Source of the DNA: Streptomyces sp. TN58
GTDB lineage: Bacteria > Actinomycetota > Actinomycetes > Streptomycetales > Streptomycetaceae
Length of the DNA: 64,000 nt
Direction of reading: 5' to 3'
Assembly (NCBI RefSeq): GCF_001941845.1
Contig: NZ_CP018870.1
Location: forward strand, 6,548,001-6,612,000
The translations under genes were made by a program, and so were the position numbers. Below, one piece after another: positions 47,146 to 55,135 of the stretch. The notes below the pieces were generated by a model, which was not told the DNA's origin, ran no database searches, and saw nothing but the letters and a program-made list of their open reading frames with translations. Each line of letters starts with the position of its first letter. Positions within the stretch are counted from its first letter, which is position 1.

Positions 47146-48111
47146 ATGAGCAATCTCGATCGTCAGCCCGCTCTCTCCGCCTGCGGCGGCCGCGGTTTCG
47201 TCGTGGCCGAGCCGGTGCGCGAGCTCCTCAGCCCGCGCACGGTCAAGCTCGGGGAGTCCACCGAGGTACGCCGACTCCTGCCGAACCTGGGCCGCCGCAT
47301 GGTGGGCGCCTGGTGCTTCGTGGACCACTACGGCCCGGACGACATCGCCGACGAGCCCGGCATGCAGGTCGCACCGCACCCGCACGCGGGGCTCCAGACG
47401 GTGAGCTGGCTCCACGAGGGCGAGGTGCTGCACCGCGACAGCGTCGGCAGCCTGGAGACGATCCGCCCGCGCGAGCTGGGCCTGATGACCTCCGGCCGCG
47501 GCATCAGCCACTCGGAGGAGAGCCCGCGCCCGCACGCCCGCTTCCTGCACGGGGCCCAGCTGTGGGTCGCCCTGCCCGACGCCCACCGCAACGTGGACCC
47601 GCACTTCCAGCACCACGCGGACCTGCCGCAGGTGACGGCCCCGGGCCTGACGGCGACGGTCATCCTCGGCACCCTGGACACGGCGACCTCACCCGGCACG
47701 GCGTACACCCCGATCGTCGGCGCGGACCTGGCCCTGGCGGCGGGCACGCAGACCCGCCTCCCGCTCGACCCGGACTTCGAGTACGCCGTCCTGTCGATGT
47801 CGGGCGAAGCCCACGTCGACGGCGTCCCGGTCCTCCCGGGCTCGATGCTCTACCTCGGCTGCGGCCGCACGGAACTCCCCCTGCGCGCAACCTCGGACGC
47901 GGGCCTGATGCTCCTGGGCGGCGAGCCGTTCGAGGAGGAGATCGTGATGTTCTGGAACTGGATCGGACGGTCCCAAGAGGATATCGCACAGGCCCGGGAG
48001 GACTGGATGAACGGCAGCCGTTTCGGCGAGGTGAAGGGCTACGACGGCGATCCGATTCCTGCCCCGGAACTCCCCCCAACTCGCCTGAAGCCTAGGGGAA
48101 GGGTGCGCTGA
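47146..48111 (+). CDS. Pirin-family cupin
   Basis: A 321-aa bicupin pirin. Metal ligands are in VAPHPHAGLQTVSWLHEGEVLHRDS, and the pirin signature GRGISHSEESP follows LMTSGRG. Pirins are metal-binding proteins, some with quercetinase activity. The end (PAPELPPTRLKPRGR) is intact. ATG 47146 is preceded by TACGTT with a 6-nt gap and no ribosome-binding site, suggesting leaderless transcription. It is the last core-like gene before the accessory segment. Confidence 0.92.
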   Translation: MSNLDRQPALSACGGRGFVVAEPVRELLSPRTVKLGESTEVRRLLPNLGRRMVGAWCFVDHYGPDDIADEPGMQVAPHPHAGLQTVSWLHEGEVLHRDSVGSLETIRPRELGLMTSGRGISHSEESPRPHARFLHGAQLWVALPDAHRNVDPHFQHHADLPQVTAPGLTATVILGTLDTATSPGTAYTPIVGADLALAAGTQTRLPLDPDFEYAVLSMSGEAHVDGVPVLPGSMLYLGCGRTELPLRATSDAGLMLLGGEPFEEEIVMFWNWIGRSQEDIAQAREDWMNGSRFGEVKGYDGDPIPAPELPPTRLKPRGRVR

Positions 48112-48700
48112 GCTGCGCTGATGTCATCACGGTGGAGCCGAGCGTAGTGACTGCCGTTTGGTTCCGCTTCCAGAGGTCTGTCAGAGGTCGACACGGTCTC
48201 TGGAGTAGCTTCTGGATCTTGAGGTCGAGTCTCATATGGATCAGGCTGTGGTCAGGTCTAGTCGAACGAATGCTGACCCTTTGCTGACTCTACTGACGAG
48301 TAGTTAGATTCCCGTAGGATCGCTAAGGCGGGCCTCCCAGGAGTAGCACGTCGCGCCGAGGGGCCCAGTTCTGGACCCTTCGGCTGTCGCGGACAGCGCC
48401 AGGTGAACTCTCTTGCGAGGATGCAGCGCGCTTTCATGCTGGTGCGGCGGCCAGCGCATGGCGTTGTGGGCAGCCAACAAAGCGGTGGGTGCTCGGCCGT
48501 ACCAACGGCCTCCCTGACCGGGACCCCGGCAGACGCCTACCCGTTCGTCCACGGCGGGCGCTGATTAGGAGCGGTTGCGCACGGCTCTTGTGGTGGAGGC
48601 GTTGCCCGGAGCGTCGTAGGACTCGCTTTCCGTGTCCTGCTTGCTTGGGGCGGCTTGCATCGTGCCGGAGCTGGCCCTTGCCGAACCATGTGGAGATGGT
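48112..48700. other. Gene-free, less GC-rich stretch at the left flank of the ABC-3C operon
   Basis: About 590 nt with no recognisable gene, tRNA or integrase. AT content is visibly higher than in neighbouring genes (48230-48320 especially). Short open frames exist but match nothing I know. It may be the left junction of an inserted segment. Confidence 0.5.
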
Positions 48701-50671
48701 TCAGCTGGTTACGTCCTCGTTGATCTCATCTGTGATCCAGTCATGTGGAACCAGGGCGTCGCCGTTACTGCGCCTCCAGCGGGCTTGAACGGCGCTGCGG
48801 AAGGGCTCCTCGTCGAGGTCGGCGTGTTCCATGACGATTACCTGGAACTCGCCTTGCAAGGCTTCGATGGTGCGCTGGATTGTCTTGTACAGGTTCAGTA
48901 GCGCGGCCCGGTCAGTCACAGGGGTGCCGTCGTTGGCGTCTTCGGGGTAATACACCTGGGACGGCTGATCGAGGATGAGGAAGCGAGGGACGGGGCTGCC
49001 CTGTTCGCAGAACCATTCGTGCAGGCTGAGCATGGTCGCCACGTGATACCCCATCGCGTTTTCCCCACCTCCGATCTCGGGCAGGCGAAGCGGCCCGCGC
49101 GTGGTGTCAGCCACGACCGTCAGTGCCCGCGGATCCAGCCGGATCGGGGATTCGCGATGCTCCAGGTCAAGTCTGATCGCCTTGTCCTTGATCTTTGCGC
49201 TGACCAGGGAGGTGGAGCTGCTCAGCCGGTCGTCTTGGACAGCTGTGCCGAGCTGCTCCTCCAGTTCCGTGATCTTCACGACGATGTCCTCGCGTCGGTC
49301 GATCACCTGGGGGCCCTGCTCATGGCGGGCGACCGTCTCCAAGAAGAGGCTGATGCGGCCTTGCACCACGGCAGCACGCCGCAGGGGGTCATTCTGGCCA
49401 GCCGTGAATCGCTGGCCTGCGGTCAGGGTGTCAATCTCCTCCTGATTACGGGCCAGAGAGGCGCGTAGTTCCTGCAGCGTGTTCTGTTCCGCGGCGATCA
49501 GCGCCGCGATGTCGGGGGTGCTGCTACCGATGGTTGTCATCTCGGAGTCCAGCCGGGCTAGGTCCTGCTGGATGAGGTCGAAGATTTGACCGGGCTGGGG
49601 TGTCGAGCTGCCGCACATAGGGCACTGCCCGCCCTGTTCCTCCTCGGTAGTCCGGGGATCTGGGAGGAGGCCGAGGGTGGCTAGGCGAGCATGCTGCTCG
49701 GTGGCCTGGCCGAGGAACTCGTCGTTCTCCTGGGCGATCCGCTTGAGGTTGGAGATGCGTGCTCGGGCGCGGCCGTGGGCTTGGCGAAGCCCCCTGCGGT
49801 GCTCAGTCAGAGCCGTCAGAGGGTCCTCGGACCCTGAAGGGCTCGCGTCGGGAACCGCGTTGACTGCTGCCCGGCGCAGTCCCATGAGCACCTGTGTGGC
49901 CGTCAGCAGGGCGTGGCCTCCCGGCAACGGGGCAAGTAAGCCTGCTTCTATGGCCTCAGTGAGCAAGGCGCGGGCTTGGCCAGAAGCCGGGCCCATGGTG
50001 CGGGCGGCGGCAAGTGCATTCTCCATGTCGGCCAGCTGCCGGCGTAGGAGCCGCAGATTGTGTTCGCGCAGCGCTCGCTCGGGGTCTACAGCACCCAGAA
50101 AGTACGGCAACATCGCCCTGATTGCCGCCCGGTGGAAGTCTTCGCTCTGCCCGTGGAAGAGCAGGTCCGGATTGGCCACCTCGTTTTGCTTCTGAAGGCA
50201 AAAGAACAGGGCGTGCCGGACGGAGGGCGGGATGGGCTTGGCGCTGCGCACCGCCGGGATTCTCAGCGTGTGGTCGATGCCTGCGAAGTCCGAGAGAAGG
50301 GCTTTGGAGATATCGAGCGGGGTCGCGAATGTAAGTTCGGGTGGAGGCGGGGGTTCTGCACCATAGGCCTGGGAGATGACACACATCGTGGTCGGGGCGC
50401 CTGCTTTGGCTGGGGGCGCCGGCCGGGCAACGAAGAGCTGTTGATCGCCCTTGACGAGAGTGATGGCGAAGACTCGTACGAAATTACGCAGTGTGGCGCC
50501 CTGGATGCCGTAGTCGTCGCTGGCTAGGCAGTAGTCGATGATGTTGAGCAGGGCGCTCTTCCCGCGTCGTGAGTCCCCGGTGATGATGTTCATCTGTCCG
50601 GCCTTGAACAGCACGGTGCGGATCCGTCCGTCTGCGCTGTAGATCGAGATGGCGCTGACCTGGAAAGTCAC
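48701..50671 (-). CDS. ABC-3C system SMC-like ATPase (DUF3732)
   Basis: A 656-aa Rad50/SMC-like ATPase. Walker A is GDSRRGKS at residues 32-39. A central coiled-coil region holds a zinc-hook-like CPMC (QCPMCGSSTP). An ABC-signature-like GGGENAMGYHVATMLSLHEWF follows, then Walker B PRFLILDQPSQVYYPE and a late His-containing VIVMEHADL. This is the DUF3732 layout used as the ATPase of ABC-three-component systems. GTG 50671 overlaps the middle-component stop (GTGA) and follows GGAG at 7 nt. It probably senses or loads on invading nucleic acid and gates the nuclease encoded upstream. Confidence 0.88.
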   Translation of the reverse strand: MTFQVSAISIYSADGRIRTVLFKAGQMNIITGDSRRGKSALLNIIDYCLASDDYGIQGATLRNFVRVFAITLVKGDQQLFVARPAPPAKAGAPTTMCVISQAYGAEPPPPPELTFATPLDISKALLSDFAGIDHTLRIPAVRSAKPIPPSVRHALFFCLQKQNEVANPDLLFHGQSEDFHRAAIRAMLPYFLGAVDPERALREHNLRLLRRQLADMENALAAARTMGPASGQARALLTEAIEAGLLAPLPGGHALLTATQVLMGLRRAAVNAVPDASPSGSEDPLTALTEHRRGLRQAHGRARARISNLKRIAQENDEFLGQATEQHARLATLGLLPDPRTTEEEQGGQCPMCGSSTPQPGQIFDLIQQDLARLDSEMTTIGSSTPDIAALIAAEQNTLQELRASLARNQEEIDTLTAGQRFTAGQNDPLRRAAVVQGRISLFLETVARHEQGPQVIDRREDIVVKITELEEQLGTAVQDDRLSSSTSLVSAKIKDKAIRLDLEHRESPIRLDPRALTVVADTTRGPLRLPEIGGGENAMGYHVATMLSLHEWFCEQGSPVPRFLILDQPSQVYYPEDANDGTPVTDRAALLNLYKTIQRTIEALQGEFQVIVMEHADLDEEPFRSAVQARWRRSNGDALVPHDWITDEINEDVTS

Positions 50672-51159
50672 GGCCGAACTCCTAGCAGGGTCATCACAGT
50701 ACTCATGCTTCCTGTGCTGGGTAGCCACCGACCCAGCATGTGCGCTGCCTGCTGGATGGCGATGACTTCTTCGGTCCGCCCGGTGACGACCCTCTTCAGC
50801 CGACCGGTTGGAAGGAACAGGAGCCCCTGATCGGTGCAGCGCACCAGCGCGGTTTGCAGGGCCATCAGTAGACCGGGGCGGACGACGGCAGCCAGCGCGG
50901 TGGCGTTCTGCGTCATATTCACCTTGACGGCCCTGTTCTCTTCCAGCCAGCGGTTCAGCCCGGTGCCGGTCGTCCTGGGTAGCCGGTCACGTATCGCCGG
51001 CTGCAGAGCCATGACGGCACTGAGTACGGCAATAGGAATAGGGCAGGGCTGGCTGTACTGAACCTCGTGCCCTTGTACTGCCCGGGCAGTGAGCACGGCC
51101 GTGAAAGCTGGGTTGTACAGCGCCCGCTCTTCACGGCTGAGGTTGGCGAACTTGCTCAT
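50668..51159 (-). CDS. ABC-3C system middle component
   Basis: A 163-aa helical protein with the pattern of three-component ABC middle components (DUF6521-like): an early LYNPAFTAVLTARAVQG, then CPIPIAVLSAVMALQPAIRDRLP, WLEENRAVKVNMTQNATAL and a C-terminal MLGRWLPSTGSMSTVMTLLGVRP. It has no catalytic motif. It overlaps both neighbours by 4 nt, so it is translationally coupled between effector and ATPase. It presumably bridges the two. Confidence 0.82.
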   Translation of the reverse strand: MSKFANLSREERALYNPAFTAVLTARAVQGHEVQYSQPCPIPIAVLSAVMALQPAIRDRLPRTTGTGLNRWLEENRAVKVNMTQNATALAAVVRPGLLMALQTALVRCTDQGLLFLPTGRLKRVVTGRTEEVIAIQQAAHMLGRWLPSTGSMSTVMTLLGVRP

Positions 51160-52367
51160 TTCGAGGCGGCCTCCACGGGCTCCAGCACCGCCATCAGTCT
51201 GGCTCCGAAGTCGACGTGCCAGCCCACCCGGTAGTCGTCTGCCAGCATGTGAAATGAGCCTTTCGATACGAACGGCTCGTCACAGTCCGGGCGGATGCGC
51301 CTCTGCGCCTCACTCATCGCCCACCGGTAAATCTTTCTCGCTGCAGCCACCTTCTCGGTCTCTGCTGTCTCAGCACCGAGCTCGTCCTGCATCTCCTCGA
51401 AGAGTTCTTCCCACTCTTCGACGAGCCGGCGCTCGTAGCGGCTGATCTCGCCTGGCAGCAGGAGGTTCTCGTCGGACCAGCGAGAGCGCTGAGTGAAGGC
51501 TCTCATGTAGTCTCGGACGGCCCTGCTGATGCGCGAGCTACTGATGTCGATCAGAAGCAGCTGACCAACAAAGGCATGGTCGGTGTACTTCGAGAGGTTC
51601 GGTTCAAGGGTGGCGATGTCCTCGTCGATCGGCAGGTTCTCCGGTCGGAACTGATTGCGTTGGTCGGTGAACATCTGGTCGAACTCGCTGCCACTGATCG
51701 CGTCCATGTCCTGGGCCCGTAGCTGGCGGATGGTGCGCTGGAAGAACCAGCCTTCCAGCCGGCTCAGGAATGGGCGCGCGTACTGGTGGCCGACGGCCGT
51801 GACGGCCCGTTCCAGCAGCAGATCTTCAACCGCGTCCACATTGGGAGCCTTGCCGAACACTTGGATGCGGCCGACCATGCGTTGCCGTTGGCTGTCCGTC
51901 AGCTTGTCGAACGCCTCGAAGGCCTTCTTCAAGTCCTTGTTCGTCGAAGTCTCTCGCGCTGCTGCCAGCGCGGCGAGGGCACTGTCCTCGTTCCGGCAGC
52001 CAGAAGCCATGGGCTGCAGCATGTTGCCGACCGAGCCGCTGGGCAGCTCGGCAGTGGTAAGCAGAACCAGATCCGTCTCATCAAGGTCCAGTCGGTCACC
52101 GGTGATGGCGTGAGCCCAGATCCGCAGGGTCTTCCATAGGTCTGTGCTGGCATCTGTGAGGCTGACCCCCGGCGCCCTGTGCTTGAGTTGGTAGTAGACC
52201 GTGCCCGAGTTCGAGACCTCTTCTATGTCGTCCCCGGCCTCGATTGCTACCGACCACTCAAGCCCCCGTCCGTGATGACCGACGCAGAGGTGCAGAGCTT
52301 GGCGCAGCTGATACACGTAGCCGATAGCCGAGGCGGACGCCTCGAACGGGTCCACCTTCTCCGCCAT
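51156..52367 (-). CDS. ABC-3C system effector with Cap4-like nuclease domain and ABC-3C C-terminal domain
   Basis: A 403-aa two-domain protein. Residues about 8-130 resemble the Cap4/DUF4297 PD-(D/E)xK nuclease: AIGYVYQLRQAL, then VAIEAGDDIEEV and YYQLKH, giving candidate catalytic residues E43, D46/D47, Q60 and K62. The C-terminal part ends SFHMLADDYRVGWHVDF, the GWH-containing motif of ABC-3C C-terminal domains. ATG 52367 follows AGGGGGA. It is the first gene of the operon. Expected role: cleavage of target DNA, or suicidal DNA damage, on activation by the ATPase. Confidence 0.82.
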   Translation of the reverse strand: MAEKVDPFEASASAIGYVYQLRQALHLCVGHHGRGLEWSVAIEAGDDIEEVSNSGTVYYQLKHRAPGVSLTDASTDLWKTLRIWAHAITGDRLDLDETDLVLLTTAELPSGSVGNMLQPMASGCRNEDSALAALAAARETSTNKDLKKAFEAFDKLTDSQRQRMVGRIQVFGKAPNVDAVEDLLLERAVTAVGHQYARPFLSRLEGWFFQRTIRQLRAQDMDAISGSEFDQMFTDQRNQFRPENLPIDEDIATLEPNLSKYTDHAFVGQLLLIDISSSRISRAVRDYMRAFTQRSRWSDENLLLPGEISRYERRLVEEWEELFEEMQDELGAETAETEKVAAARKIYRWAMSEAQRRIRPDCDEPFVSKGSFHMLADDYRVGWHVDFGARLMAVLEPVEAASK

Positions 52368-52419
52368 GATTCCCCCTGGTGTACCCAAGCTCACCGAACG
52401 TGACACCGATCTTGGCACG

Positions 52420-52989
52420 CTAAGCCCACCCAGGACAGCCCCAGCAGCGCATTCCCGAATCTGAGCCGGAGGTGCGGCTCAGCTGACAAGATCCGATGCT
52501 GCGCGAGCCGCTTCCCGGGCCCGGGACTGAATGGTGCGGAGCTACCTGGAAGTCTCGGCGTGGGGACGGGCGTGCTATCCGCAGCCAGCGAGGCCCAGGG
52601 GACGGTTGGTGACAGTGCTCTCGATGACGGCGCACTTGGATTGCTCCATACGTACTGGCTGTCGGCATGTGCGGGCGCGGCCGGCCCGAGGCCAGGACCG
52701 CGCCGCGGATCGCGAGTAGATCCGCCTCGGAACCGGAGCTGGTGAACACCGTCCCGTCAGCGTCGGCCCCGATCGGCGCGGCAACCTGAGCGCGGGCCTT
52801 GGCGAGTGCCTGCTGGGGTTCGGTGCCGTACGGGTGGCTGCTGGAGGGGTTGCCGAAGAAACCGGTCAGGTGCGGCAGCATCGCCTCGGCCACCCGCGGG
52901 TCGACCGGGGTGATGGCGTTGTAGTCGAGGTAGACCGGCCCGCCGACGAGCGCGGGATGCGGCGGCAGGTCGCCGGGGAGAGTGTTCAC
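52420..52989 (-). pseudogene. Cysteine desulfurase, truncated after about 106 codons
   Basis: The first part is a good class-V aminotransferase/NifS-IscS N-terminus: VYLDYNAITPVDPRVAEAMLPH, FFGNPSSSHPYGTEPQQALA and VFTSSGSEADLLAIRGA. Homology stops near 52672 where SGRPRPH should lead into the PLP-lysine half; the frame then continues as unrelated sequence to 52420. All PLP-binding and catalytic residues (Lys, Cys loop) are missing. GTG 52989 overlaps the stop of the upstream ArsR-rhodanese gene, showing it was the next gene of that operon before the ABC-3C segment arrived or a deletion occurred. Confidence 0.8.
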
Positions 52990-53663
52990 GCCCTCGCCCC
53001 GACGTGCACCGGCATGTTGGCCAGGCGCCACTCCAGCATGCCGTCATTCAGCCGGATCGCCCGCCGCCCCTGGTCGGTCAGTAGCCGAACGGCGTCGTAA
53101 GCGAGCGCGCAGTACTCGCCGCGGCAGTACACGACGACCTCGGTTTCCTCGGACAGCTCGACGATGCGGTCGGACAGCTCGGCGGCGGGGATGCAGAGCG
53201 CGCCGGGGATGTGTCCGGCGAGGTACTCCTCCACCGGCCGTACGTCGAGCACCACCACGTTTCCGGCCTCGACGCGGGCCAGCAGTTCTTCGTGGGTGAC
53301 CTCGGCGGCGCCGTCGATGCCCAGGTAGGCGTTCCGGGCGGCGGGGACGGCGGCCTGATGGCGGTCGGCGACCTTGCGCAGCAGGGCGAAGAGCTGGGCG
53401 ACGTCGTCTCCGGCGAGCCGGTAGTGGATCCGTACGCCTTCACGGCGGGTGGCGACGAAACCGGCCTGTTTGAGCGTCTGCAGATGCGCCGATGCGGTGG
53501 TCAGGTTCAGCCCGGCGGCCTTCGCGAGCGCATCCACGGTGCGCTCGCCCTGGGCCAGCAGATCGAGCAGCTCCAAACGCTTCCCACTGGCCAGCGCCTT
53601 GCCGCTGGCCGCGAACGCGTCATACAGCGCGGCCTTGCTGCCGCTCTTGGTAACGTCCCGCAT
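52986..53663 (-). CDS. ArsR-type regulator fused to a rhodanese domain
   Basis: A 225-aa fusion. Residues 5-100 are an ArsR winged helix (ASGKRLELLDLLAQGERTVDALAKAAGLNLTTASAHLQTL). Residues about 115-222 are a rhodanese with VVVLDVRPVEEYLAGHIPGA and active loop VVYCRGEYCALAYDAV, whose Cys can carry a persulfide. Such fusions likely sense sulfane sulfur and repress the divergent operon. ATG 53663 follows GGAGG at 5 nt. The divergent gene is the MBL-rhodanese protein. Confidence 0.9.
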   Translation of the reverse strand: MRDVTKSGSKAALYDAFAASGKALASGKRLELLDLLAQGERTVDALAKAAGLNLTTASAHLQTLKQAGFVATRREGVRIHYRLAGDDVAQLFALLRKVADRHQAAVPAARNAYLGIDGAAEVTHEELLARVEAGNVVVLDVRPVEEYLAGHIPGALCIPAAELSDRIVELSEETEVVVYCRGEYCALAYDAVRLLTDQGRRAIRLNDGMLEWRLANMPVHVGARA

Positions 53664-53755
53664 TGCTTCCTCCAAATATCTATGGATTACTGTAACTGAA
53701 GCCGGGCGGCGGTGACGCTCCTCTGCCCGGCGCGCGCTCCGGGAAGGACACCGTG

Positions 53756-55135
53756 ATGGGTTTCGCCGACGATCACCTGAGCCCGCTGATCGACGAAGGG
53801 CTGGGCAACAGCGCGTACCTCATCGACCTGGGCGCCGGCCGCGCTCTCGCCGTCGACGCGAGCCGTGATCTGCGCGCCCTGCACACTGCGGCGGAGCGGC
53901 GCGGTCTGACGGTGGCCTACGCGGCCGATACTCACCTGCACGCCGACTTCCTCTCCGGCGCCGTCCAGCTCGGCCACGACCAGGGCGCGACGATACTGGC
54001 CTCTGCCGCGGGTAGGCGGGCCTTCGGCCACCGGGGCCTGGCCGACGGCGACGAGGTCGACCTCGGGGGTCTGACCCTGCGCGCGCTCGCCACCCCCGGG
54101 CACACCGATGAGCACCTGTCCTTCCTGCTGCTCGACGGCGACCGGGAGCTCGGAGTCTTCACGGGCGGCTCGCTGATCGTGAACTCCGCCGCCCGTACCG
54201 ACCTCCTCGGCACCGACCGCACCGAGGAACTCGCCCGCGCCCAGTACTGGTCCCTCCGTCGGCTGACCGAGCTGCCCGACAGCACCGCGGTATGGCCCAC
54301 GCACGGTGCCGGATCCTTCTGCTCCGCTCCTCCCGGGACCGCACGCACCTCCACGATCGGCGTGCAGAAGCAGGCGAACCCGCTGCTGGCCGCGCCCGAC
54401 GAGGACACCTTCGTCGCCCAGCTGATCGAGAGTCTCGGCAGCTACCCCGCCTACTTCGACCGGCTCGGCGAGCTCAACCGGCGCGGCCCGGCGGTGCTGA
54501 CGGCGGACCCCGCGCTGCCCGCCCTGTCCGCGCGGCAGGTCCGGGCGCTGATAGCCGACGGCGGCCACGTCGTCGACGTCCGCCCGGCAGCCGACTACGC
54601 CGCCGGTCACGTCCCCGGCTCCCTGTCGATCCCGCTGCGCGGCCAGTTCGCCACCTGGCTCGGCTGGCTCCTGCCCGACACCGCGCCGCTCGCCTTCGTC
54701 ACGGGCGAGGCCCAGGACCTGGGCGAGCTCGTCTGGCAGGCGTACAAGATCGGGTACGAGCGCCTCGCCGGCCGCCTCGCTGGCGGGACCAGCGCCTGGG
54801 CCGCTGCTGGCCATAAGCTGGCCACCACGTCCTTCGTCACCGCCGACCGGACGAATAACCGCCCCTATGTCGACGTGCGGCAGGAATCGGAATTCGCCGC
54901 CGGTCACGTTCCCGGCGCGCTCAACATCGAACTCGGCGGCCTCACCCGCATGGCCGCGGACGCTCCAGAGGGCGCGGTCATCGCTTGCGGGCACGGCGAG
55001 CGCGCCATGACCGCCGCCAGCCTCCTCGAACGCGCCGGTCACACCGGTGTCGCCGTGCTCGACGGTGGACCGGCCGACTACGCCGCCGCCCATGGCGAGC
55101 AGCTCGTCCAGGGCACGGAGGACACGCACTCGTGA
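53756..55135 (+). CDS. Metallo-beta-lactamase/rhodanese persulfide-metabolism protein
   Basis: A 459-aa protein. The N-terminal MBL fold (1-250) has ADTHLHADFLSGA, ALATPGHTDEHLSFLL and AVWPTHGAGS, the zinc/iron ligands of persulfide dioxygenase-like enzymes. Two rhodanese domains follow: a first lacking the active-site Cys (HVVDVRPAADYAAGHVPGSL ... LAFVTGEAQD) and a second with VIACGHGERAMTAAS. It probably oxidises glutathione- or thiol-persulfide, or transfers sulfur. ATG 53756; GTG 53753 is an alternative. Its stop overlaps the MFS start. Confidence 0.88.
   Translation: MGFADDHLSPLIDEGLGNSAYLIDLGAGRALAVDASRDLRALHTAAERRGLTVAYAADTHLHADFLSGAVQLGHDQGATILASAAGRRAFGHRGLADGDEVDLGGLTLRALATPGHTDEHLSFLLLDGDRELGVFTGGSLIVNSAARTDLLGTDRTEELARAQYWSLRRLTELPDSTAVWPTHGAGSFCSAPPGTARTSTIGVQKQANPLLAAPDEDTFVAQLIESLGSYPAYFDRLGELNRRGPAVLTADPALPALSARQVRALIADGGHVVDVRPAADYAAGHVPGSLSIPLRGQFATWLGWLLPDTAPLAFVTGEAQDLGELVWQAYKIGYERLAGRLAGGTSAWAAAGHKLATTSFVTADRTNNRPYVDVRQESEFAAGHVPGALNIELGGLTRMAADAPEGAVIACGHGERAMTAASLLERAGHTGVAVLDGGPADYAAAHGEQLVQGTEDTHS

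Noticed and set aside
48230..48300. Hairpin GGTCAG...CTGACC considered as an attachment site or tRNA piece
   Set aside because: No cloverleaf, no second copy seen at the other flank and no integrase.
48304..48552. An 82-aa minus-strand open frame beside the defence operon
   Set aside because: No family resemblance, no ribosome-binding site and odd composition.
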